From Bacillota bacterium (GTDB lineage: Bacteria; Bacillota; Bacilli; Paenibacillales; Paenibacillaceae), in the NCBI GenBank assembly GCA_023391635.1, contig JAEWAQ010000032.1, positions 1-64,000 on the forward strand: a stretch of 64,000 nt of DNA, in the 5' to 3' direction. This document shows positions 1-8,592 of the stretch, piece after piece. Under the pieces are notes generated by a model that was not told where the DNA came from, searched no databases, and worked only from the letters and a program-made list of their open reading frames with translations. The position numbers were made by a program, and so were the translations under genes. Positions within the stretch are counted from its first letter, which is position 1. Every line of letters starts with the position of its first letter.

Positions 1-84
1 AGGGTGCAGCAACAAGCCTTGATGACCGCAACCTGCCAGAATTTAAAGAAGATCGCTAATATCCTGGCCAAGAAGGCGGGATAA
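1..84 (+). mobile_element. IS1182-like transposase, C-terminal end (partial at window edge)
   Basis: The window opens inside an open frame that runs without a start to a TAA at 82-84. The 27 visible residues include TATCQNLKKIANILAKKAG, which resembles the extreme C-terminus of IS1182-type DDE transposases, where an A-C-Q-N-hK-K-I-A pattern is common. Everything upstream is outside the window, so catalytic residues and intactness cannot be judged. The family call rests on a short tail and is an inference. Confidence 0.5.
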
Positions 85-213
85 GAGGCGATCTTCTTCA
101 TTTCGGATCAGAATCAGCTTGCATCCCGTTGCGTTCGTGTTCCCAAAAGCAACGGATCCTCAAAAAACGGGGCTTTACCAACAATCTGAGCGCAGCTTTC
201 GCTGCGCCATTTC

Positions 214-268
214 CACTTGCGCCTCTTAACGAGGGATAACAGTAATGCACTTGCGCCTCTTAACGAGG
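214..268. repeat. 21-bp direct repeat, two exact copies
   Basis: The same 21 bases, beginning CACTTGCGCCTC and ending AACGAGG, occur at 214-234 and 248-268 with 13 bp between them. Each copy contains an imperfect palindrome (CCTC-TTAAC-GAGG). The pair lies between the transposase tail and the aldo/keto reductase promoter. It could be a paired regulator site or a small duplication at the insertion-sequence edge. Confidence 0.7.
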
Positions 269-445
269 ATATCGTTAGACCTAGTATAGAACTGATGTAA
301 GAGAAAATCAATGGTATATAGCACAAAAAGCGGCCATGTTGCGTCCAGCGGCGGTTTCTGATAATTGCCTCGCTGCCGGCACAATGCCACATTTCGACAA
401 ATGGAGTAAACGCAATGTGCGCGATGCCATCTCCAATTGATCGAT

Positions 446-476
446 TTGGCCGAACGGAACCGAATCGCGTTATAAT
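446..476 (+). promoter_or_regulatory. Possible sigma-A promoter of the aldo/keto reductase gene
   Basis: A perfect -10 hexamer TATAAT lies at 471-476, 43 bp before the start codon. The best -35 candidate is TTGGCC at 446-451 with a long 19-bp spacer, so the -35 assignment is weak. Confidence 0.4.
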
Positions 477-519
477 GGAGGGAAAGATAGAGAAAGAGTA
501 AGAGAGAGGAGTAATCCAC

Positions 520-1533
520 ATGCAATATCGGCGGCTTGGCGGCAGCGGGCTTCAGGTGTCCGTGCTGGGTCTTGGTACGAACGCCTTCGGCAAGCGGGCC
601 GATGCGGACACGTCCGTGCGAATCATTCATTACGCGCTGGACAGCGGCGTGAATTTCATCGATACGGCCAACATCTATGCGGGGACCGAGTCGGAGAGAA
701 TCATCGGACAAGCTCTGGAAGGCAGAAGGCATCAGGCTGTGCTGACAACGAAGGCCGGCTTGGCGAAAGGGCAGGTGCCGGGTGAGAGCGGCTCGTCCCG
801 CCGCCATCTGATGCAGGAGCTGGAGGACAGTCTGAGAAGGCTGCGGACGGATCATGTCGATCTGTATCAGATTCATACCTTCGATCCGCATACTCCGCTC
901 GAGGAGACGCTGCGCACGCTCGACGATATGGTGAGCTCAGGGAAGGTGCGTTATATCGGCGCCTCCAACTATGCGGCCTGGGAATTCATGAAAGCGCTCG
1001 GGATCAGCGATGCCAGAGGATATGAGCGCTACGTGTCGGCACAGGTCTGCTATTCGCTCGCGGACCGGACGCCCGAGCAGGAGCTTGTCCCGATGTGTGA
1101 GGATCAAGCGGTCGGGATTATCCCGTATTTTCCGCTGGCAGGAGGCATACTCAGCGGCAAGTACGCGTCGCCGGAGGACGCGCCGGAACAATCGCGTGCT
1201 GTCACCGACCCGAACTTCCGGCGTTTCCTGGACGACCGTACGATTGCGCTCGGGCGGCAGGTCGGCGAGCTCGCCGCCGAATACGGCCACACGCCCAGTA
1301 CTGTCTCGCTCGCCTGGCTCATGGCGCGCCCGGCCGTCTCGACCGTCATCGCGGGAGCGACGAGGGTCGATCAGTTGAAGGACAACCTGCAGGGCGCTGC
1401 CATCCGGCTTGACGCGGAGGCGATGCGGCGGCTGGACGACATCAGCGAACCGTTTCGTACCGGCAAGCCGTTCGCGCTATACCGCCTGCCGGCGCATAAT
1501 CCGGGCGTCTCCGGGAAGAAAGAGAGCGAATAG
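520..1533 (+). CDS. Aldo/keto reductase
   Basis: A 337-residue NADPH-dependent oxidoreductase of the aldo/keto reductase superfamily, predicted to reduce carbonyl compounds in the cytoplasm; the substrate is unknown. The (beta/alpha)8 barrel shows the expected tetrad: Asp48 and Tyr53 (FIDTANIYAG), Lys78 (TTKAG) and His119 (YQIHTFD). The C-terminal GATRVDQLKDN segment fits the cofactor phosphate-binding region of this family. ATG 520 follows GAGAGGAG at 503-511. The length is normal. The last 57 bp overlap the 3' end of the convergent MFS gene, so the extreme C-terminal tail (GVSGKKESE) may be an extension specific to this locus. Confidence 0.9.
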   Translation: MQYRRLGGSGLQVSVLGLGTNAFGKRADADTSVRIIHYALDSGVNFIDTANIYAGTESERIIGQALEGRRHQAVLTTKAGLAKGQVPGESGSSRRHLMQELEDSLRRLRTDHVDLYQIHTFDPHTPLEETLRTLDDMVSSGKVRYIGASNYAAWEFMKALGISDARGYERYVSAQVCYSLADRTPEQELVPMCEDQAVGIIPYFPLAGGILSGKYASPEDAPEQSRAVTDPNFRRFLDDRTIALGRQVGELAAEYGHTPSTVSLAWLMARPAVSTVIAGATRVDQLKDNLQGAAIRLDAEAMRRLDDISEPFRTGKPFALYRLPAHNPGVSGKKESE

Positions 1534-2697
1534 GCCGAGCAGCGGCAAATACGCGCAGAGGCGAATGACGAAGGCGACGTCGGTCTGGTCGATCAGCCAA
1601 CCGAGCAGGACCGAGCCGAGGCCGCCCATGCCGAACGCCAGGCCGAAGAACAGTCCTGCGATCATTCCGACCTGGCCGGGAAGCATCTCCTGGGCGTAGA
1701 CGATAATGACCGAGAAGCCCGACATGAGGATCGCCCCGATCGCCAGACACAGCGCGATAGCGCCGGTCGGGCCCACATAGGGAAGCCAGAGCGAGAAAGG
1801 CGCGGCTCCGAGAATCGAGAACCAGATGATCTTCTTCCGACCGTAGCGGTCGGCGAGCGGGCCGCCGAGCAGCGTGCCGACCATGCCCGCGAATTGCAGG
1901 GCGAACAGGGCGACCTGCGCCCTCTCCAGCGACAGGTTGTAGCGTTCCATGAAATAGAAGGAATAATAGCCGGTCATGCTGGCCAGATAGACGAATTTGG
2001 AAAACAGCAGAACGATAAGAATGCCGAGCACGGAGACGATGAAGGCGCGAGGCAGAGCCCGGCCGGTATCGGCGGCGGCATGGCCGCGCTGTCGGCTGGC
2101 CGTCGAACGGACTTGCCTCCCATACCATTTACTGACGCGCCATTGAATGACGATGCCGGCGACGGCCAATACTGTGAACCATAGAAATCCGATCTGGCCC
2201 TGAGGCATGACCACGAAGGCGACCATCAACGGGGCGAGCGCCTGTCCGGTGTTGCCGCCCACTTGAAAGACGGATTGCGCCATGCCTTTGCCTCTGCCCG
2301 CCGCCAGATGGGCGACGCGCGAAGACTCGGGATGGAGCACCGAGGAACCGATGCCGATGAGCGCGGCGGAGATAATGAGCTCTGTGAGGCCGGGCGACAG
2401 GGCGAGCCCTGTCACGCCGAGCAGGGTGAAGATCATACCGAGGGGCAGCAGGAACGGCATCGGCTTGCGGTCCGTCGCGTAGCCGATCAGCGGTTGCAGG
2501 ATCGAGGCCGTCACGTTGAGGGTGAAGGCGACCCAGCCGATCTGCGCGAAGCTGAGCTGCATCGACCGTTGGAAGAGCGGAAATACGGCCGGGACGGCGT
2601 TCTGCATGGCGTCGTTGAGCAGATGCGCCATGCTGACGCCGAACAGCATGATATTGGCGGTTTGTCTAGCGGTTCCGGTTATCGCGGTTTGTGTCAT
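1477..2697 (-). CDS. MFS transporter, fosmidomycin-resistance (Fsr) type
   Basis: A 406-residue, 12-helix major facilitator protein of the plasma membrane. The N-terminal signature (MAHLLNDAMQNAVPAVFPLF) and the following SFAQIGWVAFTLNVTASILQP stretch closely match the fosmidomycin resistance (Fsr) subfamily of proton-coupled drug exporters. The MFS motif after the seventh helix is visible as GGPLADRYGRKK. A hydrophilic central loop (about residues 190-215) separates the two six-helix halves. The substrate is not proven by sequence; many Fsr homologues are annotated only by similarity. It converges on and overlaps the aldo/keto reductase by 57 bp. Confidence 0.88.
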   Translation of the reverse strand: MTQTAITGTARQTANIMLFGVSMAHLLNDAMQNAVPAVFPLFQRSMQLSFAQIGWVAFTLNVTASILQPLIGYATDRKPMPFLLPLGMIFTLLGVTGLALSPGLTELIISAALIGIGSSVLHPESSRVAHLAAGRGKGMAQSVFQVGGNTGQALAPLMVAFVVMPQGQIGFLWFTVLAVAGIVIQWRVSKWYGRQVRSTASRQRGHAAADTGRALPRAFIVSVLGILIVLLFSKFVYLASMTGYYSFYFMERYNLSLERAQVALFALQFAGMVGTLLGGPLADRYGRKKIIWFSILGAAPFSLWLPYVGPTGAIALCLAIGAILMSGFSVIIVYAQEMLPGQVGMIAGLFFGLAFGMGGLGSVLLGWLIDQTDVAFVIRLCAYLPLLGLFALFLPGDARIMRRQAV

Positions 2698-2815
2698 TTT
2701 GCTTCACCCGATTGAGAAGTTTTCTCCCATTCTATCGGAACGATGGCGTTCCGGCTTCGCGATTGTTGCGCTTCTGGTTTGCAATTATTGCGAGGCGAGG
2801 CACAGGTGAATAACG

Positions 2816-3613
2816 ATGATCATGCAAATTACGACTCCGCGGCTCGAATTGTGGCGCATCGAGGGCGCCTTCCGCAACGAACCGCACGTCCACGAGGACG
2901 ACTATCAAGTGACCGTTCCGCTGGACGGGCCATGTTTGTTCACGCATGATAGCCGCGATTATCGGCTGGCAGGCGGGAGTGGGCTCGTGCAGCATCCGAT
3001 GGACCGGCACTCATTTGAGATCGAGACCGGGGCGAGCGTGTTGATCTTCAAGATCAAGCGGCACGGATTTCGGGAAATCGCGGGTGTGGACGCACCCGAA
3101 TTTGCCTTGCATCAACAGTTCGAGCCGTCTCGCATGAGCGGCCGGTTCCGCCAATGGACGAACGTGCTGCTCACGTGCGCGCTGCAGGATCGTCTCGCCC
3201 ATGAGGAGCTGGAATTGCAGGTGCTCTCGTATTTGGAACGCGCTTTGATCGGCAATCATCGCGGCTCCGCGCAGGACCGGACCGCAATGGCTGTCGCTGA
3301 CCCTTATATGCGTCAAGCGCTGGCCTACATCGATGCTCACTATAAGGAAGAAATCCGGATCGATACGCTGGCGGAGATCGCGCTGCTGAGCCGATTCCAT
3401 TTCATCCGTTCCTTCAAGGCGGCAGTCGGCCAGACCCCCTATCAGTACGTGCTCCGGCTGCGGATGGACGAAGCCAAGCAACTGCTGCGGCGTACCGGCT
3501 TGTCCGTGACGGAGATCGCCTACAGCCTCGGGTTTGCAAGCATCAGCCAATTTTACCGATCGTTCGCCAAATCTGTCGGTACGCCACCCGAGAAATATCG
3601 GCATCAGTGCTAG
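2816..3613 (+). CDS. AraC family transcriptional regulator
   Basis: A 265-residue regulator with an N-terminal cupin-like sensing domain (about residues 1-150; the HVHEDDYQVTVPLDGPC segment is typical) and a C-terminal double helix-turn-helix DNA-binding domain (about 160-265) with the AraC signature around AYSLGFASISQFYRSFAKSVGTPP. ATG 2816 (MIMQ) is taken as start; ATG 2822 is an equally placed alternative behind the AGGTG at 2804-2808. It is divergent from the Fsr-type pump and directly upstream of a VOC protein gene, so it may control either neighbour. Confidence 0.9.
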   Translation: MIMQITTPRLELWRIEGAFRNEPHVHEDDYQVTVPLDGPCLFTHDSRDYRLAGGSGLVQHPMDRHSFEIETGASVLIFKIKRHGFREIAGVDAPEFALHQQFEPSRMSGRFRQWTNVLLTCALQDRLAHEELELQVLSYLERALIGNHRGSAQDRTAMAVADPYMRQALAYIDAHYKEEIRIDTLAEIALLSRFHFIRSFKAAVGQTPYQYVLRLRMDEAKQLLRRTGLSVTEIAYSLGFASISQFYRSFAKSVGTPPEKYRHQC

Positions 3614-3642
3614 GCCCTACCCATTCGAAGGAGGAGACAAGC

Positions 3643-4038
3643 ATGCTGAAGAAAATCGGCCATATCACCTTATTGGTGCGGGACTATGACGAGGCAATCG
3701 AATTTTACGTGGGGAAATTGGGGTTCGTGCTCATGGCGGACAACGAGTTCGGCCCGGGCATGCGTTGGGTAGCGGTTGCCCCGTCGAAGGAGGCGGAGAC
3801 GGCGATCGTGTTCGTAGAAGCGGATACGCCGGAGAAGTCGGAGCGGGTGGGCACGCAAGCGTCGAATCACGTCTTCCTCGTGGTGCAGACCGACGATTGC
3901 CGCCGCGATTACGAAGCCATGAAGTCCCGGGGCATCGTCTTCTTCGGCGAGCCGCAGAATGTGCCGTGGGGCGTCGAAGTCGTGTTCGAAGACCTGTACG
4001 GCAACAGGCTGGACTTGGTGCAGCATAACGGCTTCTAA
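3643..4038 (+). CDS. VOC family protein (glyoxalase/bleomycin resistance fold)
   Basis: A 131-residue single-module vicinal-oxygen-chelate protein. The N-terminus LKKIGHITLLVRDYDEAIEF places the first metal-ligand histidine at the usual position, and the C-terminal VVFEDLYGNRLDLVQ provides the usual acidic end motif with N-x-x-D. The start is ATG 3643, 7 nt behind GGAGGAG (3630-3636); an earlier ATG at 3607 lacks a ribosome binding site. It follows the AraC gene by 29 bp and is probably co-transcribed. The substrate (a thiol adduct, antibiotic or other small molecule) cannot be named. Confidence 0.88.
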   Translation: MLKKIGHITLLVRDYDEAIEFYVGKLGFVLMADNEFGPGMRWVAVAPSKEAETAIVFVEADTPEKSERVGTQASNHVFLVVQTDDCRRDYEAMKSRGIVFFGEPQNVPWGVEVVFEDLYGNRLDLVQHNGF

Positions 4039-4084
4039 TCGACTTGATTTGTGCGGGTGAAGAGGAGGGAGCGAATCGGTAAAG

Positions 4085-4380
4085 CTAGCTTAGGTTGACT
4101 CTTTCTGCAGCGATTCGCTGTTCCAAAAATGACATAAATAATTGAACAGACGCAGCCATGACCTTAACTTCATCCAAACTGAATGTTGTGGTCGGGTCAT
4201 AGTCTGCGTCCGATCTGTCGTCCATCAACCGATTAGAAACGACAGATTGAAACGATGCGTAATATAATGAGCTTACTGCTCGTTCCAGACTATCTTTTAA
4301 GTTAATGTCTGCTAATGCAGTCTATAAGAAGCTCGGGCTTTATCAAGCATTCTTGCACTATATTCTACTCTAGAGGTCAA
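4085..4380 (-). pseudogene. HEPN-domain toxin (HepT-like) partner of MNT, frameshifted
   Basis: Downstream of the nucleotidyltransferase the minus strand encodes a HEPN-like protein in two frames. Frame one starts at a TTG (4380-4378) overlapping the antitoxin stop and reads TSRVEYSARMLDKARASYR before hitting a TAG. A shift by one base near 4325 restores a frame that reads ADINLKDSLERAVSSLYYAS, then NRLMDDRSDADYDPTTTFS, and ends LEQRIAAERVNLS at 4085. The alpha-helical pattern and the RA-x-SSLYYASF motif are typical of HEPN proteins (COG1895/HepT). The usual R-x4-6-H motif is not evident. The shift makes this an inactivated toxin unless it is a sequencing error. Confidence 0.7.
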
Positions 4381-4720
4381 TTTCAATGCCCTCCCTCTTC
4401 ACGTTGTCTCTGATGGCAATCCAACGTTCTTCGTCGTGCCAATCGTCGAAATTTTCAAGAACGCACATTAAAGGTGCATCGAAGACCTCACTGATCACCT
4501 CGAACTGTACATCCGACAATTTGTTTCGCAATATTCTGGTTTTAGGCTCATCTACCAATACAAGCAAATCCACATCGCTATCCGCATTAAAATCTCCCCG
4601 GGCCTTGGAGCCGAAAAGGATTAGCTTCCTAACGGAAAATGTCTCTTTTATTTTCTTCTTTAGCTTGGTTACTGCCTGCACTTCGGAATCAGTCAACATG
4701 GGAATATCCTCTTCTCTCAT
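4370..4720 (-). CDS. MNT-type nucleotidyltransferase (MntA-like antitoxin)
   Basis: A 116-residue minimal nucleotidyltransferase. The polymerase-beta-like signature is clear: LILFGSKARGDFNADSDVDL contains the G-S motif and the D-x-D metal-binding pair. Proteins of this family pair with HEPN toxins; characterised MntA proteins inactivate the toxin by AMPylating it. ATG 4720 is preferred over GTG 4726 because AAAGGAG lies 8 nt before the ATG but only 2 nt before the GTG. It overlaps the start of the broken HEPN gene, the usual type VII toxin-antitoxin layout. The surrounding AT-rich composition differs from flanking genes, which fits horizontal acquisition. Confidence 0.85.
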   Translation of the reverse strand: MREEDIPMLTDSEVQAVTKLKKKIKETFSVRKLILFGSKARGDFNADSDVDLLVLVDEPKTRILRNKLSDVQFEVISEVFDAPLMCVLENFDDWHDEERWIAIRDNVKREGIEIDL

Positions 4721-4837
4721 GTTCACGTCTCCTTTCCCGCTCGTTTCTTTCGCAATATATCATCTCTATAGCTACATTTTACGAATTTTTTGATAATGTC
4801 TCAATAACCAACCGTACGAAAACACAAATTCACCCAA

Positions 4838-6991
4838 CTAATGAATCAGCCTGCTCGCTTTCGCCTTGCGGATGAAGCCGGAGGTGCCGCGGTTGATCGC
4901 CTTCTTCAGCGCGAGCCCGACGACGAGCGTCCCCGTGGCGAAGAGGGCGAGCATCGTCATATCCCGGGTGACAATATCCCATACGATGCCCCCGGCCGCT
5001 TCGCGCATCATACTGATGCCGTAGGTGAACGGCAAGAACGGGTGAATCGCCTGGAAGAACCGCGGCGTCACCTCGATCGGGAACGTCCCGCCGGAGCCGG
5101 CGAGCTGCAGCACGAGCAGCACGATCGCCATCGCTTTGCCGACATTGCCGAATACCGAGACGAGCGTATACACCATTAGCATGAAGACGGCACTCAGCAG
5201 CAATCCGAACACGATGAACGCCCATTTGTTCACCACGTACGTGCCCAGAAGCCAGATATCCCCGCATGTCACCAGCCCGCTCTGCAGCAGCGCTGTCGTA
5301 AGAAAGGTGAGGAATCGCCCGAAGTACACCTGGTAGCTGCGGTAGACGACTGCCTCTTCGTGTACTTCGACGGCGAGCAGCGAGACGAGCAGCAGCGCTC
5401 CGACCCACAGCGACAGCGTCGTGAAGAACGGCGACATCGCCGAGCCGTAGTTCGGGATCGGGAACAGCTTGTTTTCCTTCAATAGGACGGGTTCGGCAAA
5501 AAAGTCGCTTTCTTGGGCGGTGTTATTTTTCAGCAGATCGATCAGTTCGTTCAGGTTGCCTTCCCGCTCCAATTGGCGAATGCGGTCCGCCAGCGCCTTC
5601 AGCCTGTTCTCGGCCGCGGGCCAATCGTGCTGCATGGCGGCAAGCTCCTTGCTTCCCGCAGCAAGCCCCTTGATCGCATCGCCAACGATGAGGTTCATGT
5701 CCGGTATGCTGGCGACCGCATCGGATAACACGGTCTGCGCCTTAGCGGCTTCTTGTTTCGCGCGATCGATCGCCTGCGTGAGCCGTGGCTTAAGCTCTGT
5801 ATCGTAGCGGTCCAGCAGACTTCCGATCGCTGTCGAAGTGTCCGCGGCCAGCCGATTCAATTCGTCCACCAGCTCTGCCGAGGGCGCGGCACCCCGGTTC
5901 ACCGCGTCGCGAATCCGGTTTACGATTGTCAGTTGCCTGTTAAAGCGATCTTCAATCTGCTGAACCCGGCTTGCGAATGGCGCAAGCAGCTGGCTGCTGC
6001 CCGTAAAACTGTTCAAGCGCTCGAGCGCAGACCCGAATTTATCCGCCACGTCCGCAGCAATCGCGAGTCGGCCTGCCGTGCGTTCCAGCGCCTCGGCCAC
6101 GATCGCCGGGTCCGGCTTGGCCGCCTGCAGGATCGCGGTCAACTCTGCGGCGCTGTTCGCAATTTGCTGCAGCAAGATCAGATCTTGCTTGGCGCCCGGC
6201 TCAATGGCAGCCAACGCTTCGCCGCTGCGGTCCAGGAACTGCCCGAGCCGATCTGCGAAGTCCGCGCCATCCCGCGCCAATTGCTCCACGGCCGGCAAGT
6301 CGCGCTGCACGGTGTTCGCGATCGCCTGCGCTTTCGCGACATCCTTGGCGGCAACATCCATCGCTTGATGAATCTCGGGAATCAACGCCTCCAGCCGGAA
6401 GATCGTATCCCGTACCCGCAGGATGGAAGGGAGGTTCTGCTCCAGCTCGATTCCGATTTCATTGAACAGGCCGAAGATCGCGCCGTTTGCCGTCTTGACG
6501 AAGTTACGGCTGACCTCCTCAATGATGCCGCTTGCGCCTTTGCCGGTGATTTTGGGCGCGACTGCATTAATCTTCTCATTGACCGTGTACTCGATCTCGG
6601 CTTTCTGCGGATTGTCGGTCAACACGGTGACGATGCGCTCGGAGAAGTTCGCGGGAATCGTAATGCTGGCGTAATAGTCTCCATGTTGCACGCCTTTTAG
6701 CGCTTGACGGTCGTCCGTGAAGGCCCAGCCGATCGCCTTGTTCTCTTTGAGCGAGGCCACGATCTCGTCTCCGAAGTTCTGCCGGTTTCCCCGCAAATCC
6801 GCGCCTCTGTCATCGTTCACGACCGCGACTCGCAGCCCGCCGGTCTGACCATACGGGTCCCATGACGCCGCGATATTGAACCAGGCATACAAGGACGGCA
6901 ATCCGACAAGTCCGAGCACGATGATGGCGGCAGCCCAATTCGTGACGATGCCGCGGATATCCGTGATGAAGATCGTGCCGATCCGTTTCAT
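4838..6991 (-). CDS. yhgE: YhgE/Pip domain-containing membrane protein
   Basis: A 717-residue protein of the phage-infection-protein (YhgE/Pip) family. The N-terminal domain has the characteristic anchor helix and motif LPSLYAWFNIAASWDPYGQT (about residues 30-50) followed by LRVAVVNDDRG. A long extracytoplasmic, helix-rich middle (about 190-510) with many Ala/Leu/Asp heptads leads to an ABC-2-type permease-like C-terminal part with about five or six helices (about 520-710). ATG 6991 is chosen because homologues begin MKRI...; upstream in-frame codons extend to 7219 but lack homology. Related proteins serve as phage receptors or in ESX-like/type VII secretion contexts; function here is unknown. 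Confidence 0.88.
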   Translation of the reverse strand: MKRIGTIFITDIRGIVTNWAAAIIVLGLVGLPSLYAWFNIAASWDPYGQTGGLRVAVVNDDRGADLRGNRQNFGDEIVASLKENKAIGWAFTDDRQALKGVQHGDYYASITIPANFSERIVTVLTDNPQKAEIEYTVNEKINAVAPKITGKGASGIIEEVSRNFVKTANGAIFGLFNEIGIELEQNLPSILRVRDTIFRLEALIPEIHQAMDVAAKDVAKAQAIANTVQRDLPAVEQLARDGADFADRLGQFLDRSGEALAAIEPGAKQDLILLQQIANSAAELTAILQAAKPDPAIVAEALERTAGRLAIAADVADKFGSALERLNSFTGSSQLLAPFASRVQQIEDRFNRQLTIVNRIRDAVNRGAAPSAELVDELNRLAADTSTAIGSLLDRYDTELKPRLTQAIDRAKQEAAKAQTVLSDAVASIPDMNLIVGDAIKGLAAGSKELAAMQHDWPAAENRLKALADRIRQLEREGNLNELIDLLKNNTAQESDFFAEPVLLKENKLFPIPNYGSAMSPFFTTLSLWVGALLLVSLLAVEVHEEAVVYRSYQVYFGRFLTFLTTALLQSGLVTCGDIWLLGTYVVNKWAFIVFGLLLSAVFMLMVYTLVSVFGNVGKAMAIVLLVLQLAGSGGTFPIEVTPRFFQAIHPFLPFTYGISMMREAAGGIVWDIVTRDMTMLALFATGTLVVGLALKKAINRGTSGFIRKAKASRLIH

Positions 6992-7157
6992 GCTCTTAGC
7001 CTCGTCCCTTCGCTGCCGTTTTTCGTTAGTATCGCAAAGTTGCTGCCGAGCTATCCCGGGAAGTGCCATTGTTGGCGCGCGCACTGATTTCGGTGGAGGA
7101 TGAACACACTCATTTCCGGGCATGTTAGGGAAAAACGCCGAAGGGAGCAGGGTGCGA

Positions 7158-7445
7158 ATGGGCGGTCGAAACAGAAGATATGTCGTGCCGGGGTCGGAGC
7201 GGAGCATGCAGGCGTTCAAGGGAGAAGTGATGCGGCGCGAAGGCTATCCGGTAAACCCGGGGCGGCCGGACGACGTGAAGTTCGAAGTCGCCAAGGACCT
7301 CGGTGTGCCGTTGCAGCCGGAGGGAGGCAATGGCACGCTGTCCACGGAATCGGTCGGCAAAGTTGGCGGCAAGATCGGCGGGTCGATGGTGCGCGAGATG
7401 ATCCGCATCGCCCAGCAGAAGTTGGCTGAGAGGGAAGGCCCTTAG
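7158..7445 (+). CDS. Alpha/beta-type small acid-soluble spore protein (SASP)
   Basis: A 95-residue DNA-binding spore-core protein. Two family signatures are visible: KFEVAKDLGV, which includes the GPR protease cleavage region, and GKVGGKIGGSMVREMI near the C-terminus. These proteins coat DNA in the forespore and protect it from UV and heat. The ATG at 7158 and GTG at 7152 are both possible starts behind GAAGGGAG (7139-7146). The N-terminus (GGRNRRYVVPGSERSM) resembles the longer alpha/beta SASP variants of Paenibacillaceae. The sequence GGGCATGTTA at 7118-7127 resembles a sigma-G -10 element, but its -35 is unclear. Confidence 0.9.
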   Translation: MGGRNRRYVVPGSERSMQAFKGEVMRREGYPVNPGRPDDVKFEVAKDLGVPLQPEGGNGTLSTESVGKVGGKIGGSMVREMIRIAQQKLAEREGP

Positions 7446-7517
7446 GGGTAAAGTTATGGCGAGAACCGCCACAACCCGGTCACCAACGCCCCTATGCTTC
7501 AGGTAAATTAAACATTT

Positions 7518-8444
7518 TTACCGCAGGTGTTTCGGCCGGTATGCGCTCGGCGACATGCCCGTCCAGCGGCGGAACTGCCGGGAGAAATGACTGACGGACT
7601 CGAAATGCAATTCATCGGCGATCTCCCCGACCGGCTTGGGCGTACTAAGGAGAAGCCGCTTGGCTTCGTTCAATACGAGGCGGCTCAGGTATTGACGAGG
7701 TGGTTGGCCGTATATTTCGGAGAACGCCTTGGCGCAGCGGCCTGGACTGACACCAAGGGTGGACGCGATCTGCCGGATTGTGCGGCCTTCCCTAAGCCCT
7801 TCCCGCAGCTGTTCCTCTATGGCGTGAGCGAGCGTCGCTGAACCGACTGTCGCCGAATCGCCATCGGGTAGCCGGCGGGAAGTCTCCACTGGCGCGACAA
7901 GCAAGAACTCGGCAATGCGGGCGACCAATTCCAGCGCATGCGACTGGATGCGCAGACGGTTGACCGAAGCCAGCAGCGGGTCGGAAGCAGCGAGATGGCC
8001 TATGCCGGCACCTGATCTTCCGCCTGTTGCTGCGCCTTCGCTGGCGCCAAGAGCACGCTCGATCGCTTCCGCATGCGCATGCAACCCGAGCGACTCGGCT
8101 TCCCCGGCTTCCAGCAACACATAAGGCGAACGGCACAATCCTTCCCGCAGCGAGGGATCGTCGAAATCGAAATGCAAGTTAAAAAATACATAAGATGCTT
8201 CGGATCGGTTGGCTGTTGCATGCGGCACGCCCGACCGGATCAGCAGCCACTGCCCGCCCACCAGCGAAAAATGCTCCTCGCCAATCTCCTGCGCAACTTC
8301 TCCTTCGCGACAATATAGCAATTCGAACAAATAATGATGATGACGCGGATACGACCAACCGGGCGGCTTTGCTCCGAAATGGCATCCCGACAGATGCAGC
8401 GTCCGTGTAAGCTGCGGCAATCCGAGCGTCGTCGTCCATTCCAT
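7518..8444 (-). CDS. AraC family transcriptional regulator
   Basis: A 308-residue regulator. The N-terminal cupin sensor contains the metal/sugar-type HHHYLFELLYCREGEVAQ motif (about residues 33-50), and the C-terminal 100 residues form the AraC DNA-binding domain (ELHFESVSHFSRQFRRWTG). The start ATG 8444 lies 5 nt behind a GGGGGGATGG stretch; the upstream open frame to 8666 is not conserved-looking. It is divergent from the GH35 beta-galactosidase gene with 148 bp between the starts, so it is the likely regulator of that gene in response to a galactoside. Confidence 0.88.
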   Translation of the reverse strand: MEWTTTLGLPQLTRTLHLSGCHFGAKPPGWSYPRHHHYLFELLYCREGEVAQEIGEEHFSLVGGQWLLIRSGVPHATANRSEASYVFFNLHFDFDDPSLREGLCRSPYVLLEAGEAESLGLHAHAEAIERALGASEGAATGGRSGAGIGHLAASDPLLASVNRLRIQSHALELVARIAEFLLVAPVETSRRLPDGDSATVGSATLAHAIEEQLREGLREGRTIRQIASTLGVSPGRCAKAFSEIYGQPPRQYLSRLVLNEAKRLLLSTPKPVGEIADELHFESVSHFSRQFRRWTGMSPSAYRPKHLR

Positions 8445-8592
8445 GACTCCATCCCCCCGACTTTCTTTCCTATACGATATCACATCGCAGTGATAAAAGG
8501 TCAAATAGTAGACGGATATGTCGATTTCATGCAAGGGGCTTACCCGATATGCTGAAGATATCTTTGCAGGAAAGCAGAAGGGATGAGTCCAA

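Larger units (their letters stand above)
85..519. other. Non-coding stretch after the transposase: hairpin, direct repeat, promoter
   Basis: No convincing gene is present. A perfect 7-bp inverted repeat (GCGCAGC, 4-nt loop, GCTGCGC) lies at 190-207 without a T-run, a 21-bp direct repeat follows at 214-268, and a probable sigma-A -10 box (TATAAT, 471-476) sits before the aldo/keto reductase gene. The hairpin and repeat may belong to the right end of the insertion sequence; no clear terminal inverted repeat could be matched because the left end is outside the window. Confidence 0.5.

Noticed and set aside
226..891. Long minus-strand open frame overlapping the reductase start
   Set aside because: It crosses the reductase promoter and gene start in antisense, has no ribosome binding site and a composition unlike a real protein; it is a shadow frame of GC-rich coding DNA.
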